Assembly (NCBI RefSeq): GCF_000801105.2
Contig: NC_079514.1
Span: forward strand, 14,300,293 to 14,364,292
Direction: 5' to 3'
DNA from: Raphanus sativus
Lineage: Eukaryota; Streptophyta; Magnoliopsida; Brassicales; Brassicaceae
DNA length: 64,000 nt
Shown here: positions 59,242 through 64,000 of the stretch, piece after piece
Position numbering within the stretch: position 1 is the first letter of the stretch
How the letters are laid out: each line of letters starts with the position of its first letter
Notes under the pieces: model-generated
What the model was told of the DNA's origin: nothing
What the model saw: only the letters and a program-made list of their open reading frames with translations
Databases searched by the model: none
Position numbers and translations under genes: made by a program

Positions 59242-59911
59242 TGATGTCTACTTAATCTGGTATTATTAAATAAATACATTATTAAGCATTTCGAATGATT
59301 ATTTTGTAGTTGCAGAGACTGGTGCTCAATAATTGTTCAAGAAAGCTACGACAAAGAGTATGGATTCCTCAATGAGAGATGTTTACTGTACATATTCTGG
59401 TAATCTCAACAACTTTGTGAATTTCGTTTCCTTTCAAGGTTCTATTTGATTGCTGTTAAATTGGAACTTTCGTAAGCCTTTTTCAAAAAAAAAAAGGTCT
59501 TGGGATTGAGTCATATAGGCGAAGCGTGCTTTACAAGTTTTGTCTAGAATGAGTTGGGTACAGAAAGAAAGGAGCGTGCTTTATAAGTTTTTGTTAAAAT
59601 TGTTCGTCTTTGTGTAATGAGAAACAAGAGAGAGAGAGTCTGGAAGGCCCTGATTGTGAGTATTGCATTTTTCATTTTTATTACAAAAGCACATATGGTA
59701 CTAACACCATTATAATGTATTTGTTTTTACAATTCCTTGTTATAATACAACTAACTATATACCTTAATATCATCACAAAATTTTAAAGATTTAAAGTTAC
59801 AGACAAGGTTATAATAAAATTCTAGTTACTTGTTTTAAATATCTTTAGAAAATGAATTTGAGAAAGAAAAAAAAAGAAAAAGTTCTATTTTGAAAAAAGA
59901 TTGAAAAAAGG
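59242..59911. other. Intergenic
   Basis: AT-rich DNA without a coding signal. Minus-strand oligo-T tracts at 59889-59910 lie just downstream of the snoRNA candidate. Confidence 0.5.
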
Positions 59912-60039
59912 AGGGATCAGACGATATGAATTGGAGCGCCCAATTGTCGTATAAGGTTTGAGCGGAACGCTCATCAAGCATTTAATGCGAGACTAAACCC
60001 AATCCTCACTTCCCCTTTAAACCTGAAGGATCATATTCT
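59912..60039 (-). ncRNA. U13 box C/D snoRNA candidate
   Basis: The minus-strand RNA (~128 nt) starts about AGAATATGATCCTTCAGG. The GATCCTTC...AGGTT part can pair with the 3' end of 18S rRNA (GAACCTGCGGAAGGATC). Further on, AAACCTTATACGAC can pair with the 18S segment GTCGTAACAAGGTTT; both pairings are the hallmarks of vertebrate U13. GTGAGGATTGGG stands where human U13 has GTGATGATTGGG (box C), a TGATGA follows at 59971-59976, and CGTCTGA (box D, 59917-59920) closes the 3' end as in U13. Two perfect hairpins lie between: TGAGCG-TTC-CGCTCA and AATTGG-GCGCT-CCAATT. U13 assists 18S rRNA 3'-end processing or acetylation. Ends are estimated from the promoter and box D. Confidence 0.7.
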
Positions 60040-60060
60040 GCATTTTAAGCACTTATTCTT

Positions 60061-60113
60061 ATTTTATAGGACCACTTCTCATCTCACGTCTCTCTACACA
60101 ACCGATGTGGGAC
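60061..60113 (-). promoter_or_regulatory. snRNA-type promoter (USE plus TATA) of the U13 candidate
   Basis: GTCCCACATCG (60103-60113) is the plant snRNA upstream sequence element and TATAAAAT (60061-60068) the TATA box. They are 34 nt apart, the spacing of RNA polymerase II snRNA genes; polymerase III versions use about 24. Transcription should start about 30 nt after TATA, near 60039. Confidence 0.75.
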
Positions 60114-60479
60114 GATTGAGTAAATCTTTTTGTTCCCTCTCCAACTATTCGCCTCTTAGATAGAAAGTCTCTGATTCGCTTGGAGGGTTACAAGCTTACA
60201 ATCCATATGCCGTGCAAGTGTCCGTTTCAGGAGAATTTTTCTTTCGTTTCACCCTCTAGCATAGGCGAATCCAAATATTTTTTTCAGTGGGTGAACAAAT
60301 GTTAGGATATATGTAATTCTGTTTGCTTCTCTTTTTTTGATAAACTTTGTTTTCAGTGCTGTTTTATTACCAATTTATTCTGAATCTATTAAAGTTTTTT
60401 ATTGTTCTTTTGTATGGTTCTTTCAATTGGTTTGGAAAGATAAAACTTTCGGTTCAGTTGAACCATTTATAAAAAGTAA
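60114..60479. other. Intergenic
   Basis: Distal upstream region of the snoRNA candidate. No gene recognised. Confidence 0.5.
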
Positions 60480-61978
60480 CTAGATTTTGATCCGTGTTTT
60501 GAAAGCGCGAGTTTTTATTAAACTATAAACAGTTTAATATGAATTAGTATTTGTTGATTGTTGTACATTATTTTAAATATTAAAGCATATAATTTTTTTA
60601 CAATTATATAAATTAGTTTATTTCAAATTTTGCATGTATATTTTTTATGTAAATCTTATTCCTGTGCATTTTATTTGGATCCAAAACACGAAACAAAACC
60701 AAAAATATAGATTCGGTTCGAATCCGCTAAAATACTTATTGGTTATTTTAAGATCCGTAAATTTTGGGTCTGGTTCGGATCATACGTGAGACCCATCAGA
60801 TACCCAAAGTACTCATCTTTTTACAAAAGTTGGAATATTATCCCTTATGTATTAATTGAGGAACATTATAACATTTGAATGTAGTCACGTGTCATCACCA
60901 CGATGATTTTTGGAATTCTAAGAAAAATATGTTGGTCCATCTAAATATATATTATTCTTTTATAAAATTAATTATCAAATTGATTAATAATGCATAAAAA
61001 ATATTCTTCGTTCTTTTCTTACACAGAAGCTACAAAATTATTTAATATGAGTAACATATATATATATGACAATTAATAATTTTGAATAATAAATATTTGA
61101 TAATAATTTTGCATTCTCCATCTTTTTGTTTAATTTGTGATGTTAAAAATTTTAAACAATCACATTAAATATATAATAAAAATATAGTTTATTTCTTATA
61201 TGTTATATTTTGAATTTTAAAACAACTATAAATTATTAAAACTGTTAAAATCTTTTTTTTGTTCACAAACTGTTAAAAACTGTTAAAAATATTACGATGA
61301 AAATTTTGTTGGTTTACTTTTTTTGTTATAAAAAAATACAAATGATCATAAAATCATATGAATATGAAGTATCATAGTGTAGATATTCAAACTATATATA
61401 TTTTTTTATTTTTTCCAGTAAACAATATATTATTATACGATTTACTATTGAGATGGAAATGCACAAATAATATATATCAGAGATCCTGGCCATGAATTTT
61501 ATGCCGTAGACAAATATTATATTACATTGATTTTCTTTCTATATTTCATTTTTGTAAATATTTGTAATATTAAACATGTATTATAGTGTGTTGTGCACAT
61601 CAAGCATGTATGCAAATATATTAAAAACAATTATCTTTAAATTTAATACGATTAGGGAAATATATGGTAGCAATACGAACGTTATACTATGTTATAAATA
61701 TGTTTACTGTACAATTAATAATATGTTAAGTTTTAGAATTATTGGTTCGTCAATAGGCACGTATAATATGTTAAGCATCACTTTTATAATTAGGCATGTA
61801 AATATTAATCCTCTTTTATGGGCCCAATAATAAAAACTAATGCCAGCTAAATATAAGGTAGTATATTTAGTTAGAGAAATAATAGGTAAAACCAAAAATA
61901 TTGTTAGTTAAATGAAAGGGTCCAAAACAACTTGTATAAGTCGACTTTTCAAGACTGATTTCCTTTTAATAGTATAGA
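60480..61978 (-). mobile_element. Non-autonomous Helitron
   Basis: On the minus strand it begins TCTATACTATTAAAAGGAAA (from 61978) and ends with a GC-rich hairpin-like CGCGCTTTC segment and AAAATCTAG at 60480. Plus-strand flanks are A (60479) and T (61979), as required. The 1499-bp interior is AT-rich with no Rep/helicase and no clear captured gene. Confidence 0.85.
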
Positions 61979-62414
61979 TTGACAGATCTACTGCGGATGG
62001 TGGCGACGGGCTTACCGGCTTCAAGTGATGGAGTTCTTGATGCAAACTATGGTTACTTCGAAAGACAACATGAAGTTCTATGGAACGGTAATCTCTTTGA
62101 CTCTATTAATAGAACAAAATAGAGAGTTGTTTTATATCGGTGGCTCCTACTAGAGTAATAAAAAGAGAATGACAATCGTTTTCAAGTCACGCTGAAGCGT
62201 GGAGCTTTTGGATTAATATAAAAGTTATCTCCTTTAAGATTTATTTATTCCAGAAGCAAATATAAATCTTTTATATGAAAAGTTTTCAGTCATCATGCGC
62301 AAAATAGATGTGTTAGTTTATTTTGGATCCCTACTCGTATATCCCTTTTCTATGTTGTTTTTTTTTGTTCTCATTGTTTAGAACTCGTTGCCTTGAAGGC
62401 TTAATAAAACATTA
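61979..62414. other. Intergenic with an exon-like scrap
   Basis: At about 62003-62090 the plus strand reads ATGLPASSDGVLDANYGYF and then RQHEVLWN before a GGTAATC donor-like site. This is less AT-rich than its surroundings and looks like a single exon of an unidentified gene. The rest is non-coding. Confidence 0.35.
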
Positions 62415-63570
62415 CATTTTTAGAAAGACTTCCTAAATATTTTAGATAGTAAGTAAAATATTTAAGAAATTCTTCCTGAAAATTTAATATTTAATTAAAC
62501 AGAAAAAAATGTTAGGATATCTAATAGAATATTTAGGAAGAGTTTCCTATAAATTTAATATTTTATTAAAAATGAAAAATGTTAAAATAGCAAATAAACT
62601 ATTTAGGAAGGACTTCCTGTAAAATTTAATATTTAATTAAAAATAACATTTTAGGATAGCAATTAAAAGATTTAGGAAAGGCTTCCAGAGAATTTAATAT
62701 TTAATCAAAAAAAAGATAATGTTAGGATATATAATAGAATATTTAGGGAGAATTTCCTATAAATTTAATATTTTATTAAAAATGAAAAATGTTAAGATAG
62801 CAAGTAAACTATTTAGGAATGGCTTACGGAAAATTTAATATTTAATTAAAAAATAAAATTTTAAGATAGCAAGTAAAAGATTTAGGAAGAGTTCGAGAGA
62901 ATTTAATATTTAATCAAAAAAAGATAATGTTAGAATATCTAATAGAATATTTAGGAAGAGTTTCCTATAAATTTAATATTTTATTTAAATGAAAAATGTT
63001 AAAATAGCAAGTAAACTATTTAGGAAAGGCTTCCTGAAAATTTAATATTTAATTGAAATATAAAATTTTAGGATATCAAGTAAAAGATTTAGGAAGGGCT
63101 TCGAGAGAATTTAATATTTAATCAAAAAAAGATAGTGTTAAGATATCTAATAGGATATTTAGGAAGAGTTTCCTATAAATTTAATATTTTATTAAAATGA
63201 AAAAATGTTAAAATAGCAACTAAACTATTTAGGAAAACCTTCTTGAAAATCTAATATTTAAATAAAAATAAAATTTTAGGATAGCAATGAAAAAATTTAG
63301 GAAGGGTTTCCAGAGAATTTAATATTTAATCAAAAAGATAATGTTAGGATATCTAGTAGAATATTTAGGAAGAATTTCTTATAAATTTAATATTTTATTA
63401 AAAATAAAAAATGTTAAAATAGCATGCAAACTATTTAGAAAGGATTTCCTGAAAATTTAATATTTAATTAAAAATAAAATTTTAGGATAGCAATTAAAAG
63501 ATTTAGGAAGGACTTCTAGACAATTTAATATTTAATAAAAAAGATAATGTTAGGAAGGGCTTCCAGCAAT
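62415..63570. repeat. Higher-order tandem repeat (three ~69-bp monomers per ~208-bp unit)
   Basis: TTTAATATTT recurs about every 69 bp (near 62490, 62556, 62620, 62695, 62766 and on to 63524), each time after a TTTAGGAAG-CTTCC-type segment. Three monomer types alternate: one followed by AATTAAAAATAAAATTTT, one by AATCAAAAAAAGATAATG and one by TATTAAAAATGAAAAATG. The three-monomer block repeats at about 208-bp spacing for roughly five cycles, the organisation typical of a satellite. Confidence 0.88.
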
Positions 63571-63606
63571 ATTGTCTAATTAGTGATTTACCATTTGACA
63601 CTATTA

Positions 63607-63868
63607 GAACATCTCCAACCCATTGCTATTTTCACCCCTATAATAACATTTAGAGGTGAAATTGCTCCAATCCACCTTTATTTCTTCTTCTATAATAGAG
63701 GTTTCTATTTTTTCCTCTATTTATAGAGAAAGAAATAATATTCCTCTATTTTTTATTCTATATTTTAAAAATTGCTATTTTAGGGAAATACATTGGAGCA
63801 TATCTCACCTTTATTATAGAGTTCCCTTATTTTAGAGGTGAAAATAGCAAAATACATTGGAGATGGTC
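63607..63868. mobile_element. Harbinger-like MITE with TTA target duplication
   Basis: The left end GAACATCTCCAACCCATTGC and the inverted right end GACCATCTCCAATGTATTTT are followed on both sides by matching TGCTATTTTCACC segments. TTA flanks each end (63604-63606, 63869-63871). 262 bp, non-coding. Confidence 0.75.
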
Positions 63869-64000
63869 TTAGAAACTGTTCTTAAAATTTTATGACACTA
63901 ATACTAATACCCCTATCCACCAACCATTCTCTTCTTCCTCTCTCCCCTTCCTTTTCCTCCGCCATCTTCTCCTCCGCCCAGCTCAGCCACAACGTCTACA
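63869..64000. other. Window edge, pyrimidine-rich, possibly a gene start
   Basis: The last ~90 bp are CT-rich with CCGCC motifs, unlike the AT-rich DNA before. On the minus strand an ATG at about 63963-63965 begins MAEEKEGERGRREWL but stops within about 30 codons. A gene may start beyond the edge; it cannot be judged here. Confidence 0.3.

Noticed and set aside
60003..60113. TRIM or LTR origin for the CCCACATCGG-TATA module
   Set aside because: The downstream RNA has U13-type 18S complementarity and box D, and no primer-binding site or second LTR is near.

Overview
The window is nuclear DNA of a flowering plant, and the gene content places it in the Brassicaceae, probably the Brassica/Raphanus lineage. 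Genes carry many short GT-AG introns in AT-rich DNA. From remembered Arabidopsis locus numbers, the genes run left to right in falling order along the top of chromosome 2: HSP90.5 (At2g04030), a GDSL lipase (about At2g03980), PI4K gamma 7 (At2g03890), REME1 (At2g03880), LSM7 (At2g03870), RGF8/GLV6 (At2g03830), a gar2-related gene (At2g03810) and GEK1 (At2g03800). All lie on the minus strand. This is a collinear block from which some neighbours have been lost and into which many transposons have been inserted.

Layout. 1-2965: dead LINE. 2966-10200: AT-rich DNA with a hAT-type element, small MITEs, a 960-bp Mutator-like fold-back and a LINE scrap. 10246-10623: secreted cysteine-rich (defensin-like) gene. 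12410-16376: chloroplast HSP90.5, 19 exons. 16989-23869: Helitron-derived region with scraps of an NPG-related gene, an RPA-like gene and a Helitron helicase, plus a ~500-bp tandem array built on GA tracts and telomere-like motifs. 24685-26790: GDSL lipase with a MITE in intron 1. 29540-30690: second long fold-back. 32458-34404: PI4K gamma 7. 37217-39109: REME1. 39459-40427: LSM7. 42320-45240: a TRIM retroelement whose left LTR is split by a Helitron. 45773-46632: RGF8/GLV6. 48388-48838: truncated RanBP2-finger gene. 50130-51687: gar2-related. 57250-58895: GEK1. 59170-59241: tRNA-Val. 59912-60039: a probable U13 snoRNA with an snRNA-type promoter. 60480-61978: a third Helitron. 62415-63570: a higher-order tandem repeat. 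63607-63868: MITE.

The genes do not form a pathway. They are housekeeping and developmental genes: plastid chaperone, phosphoinositide-type kinase, mitochondrial RNA editing, mRNA decay/splicing, peptide hormone and D-aminoacyl-tRNA deacylation. The most notable items are the U13 snoRNA candidate, the Helitron inside the TRIM LTR (the other LTR preserves the empty site), the nested Helitron with captured genes, and a 28-bp duplication that supplies a new start codon to a zinc-finger gene. I did not find a convincing new multi-gene system. Exon boundaries were worked out by hand from splice sites, reading frame and remembered homologues, and no database search was run.
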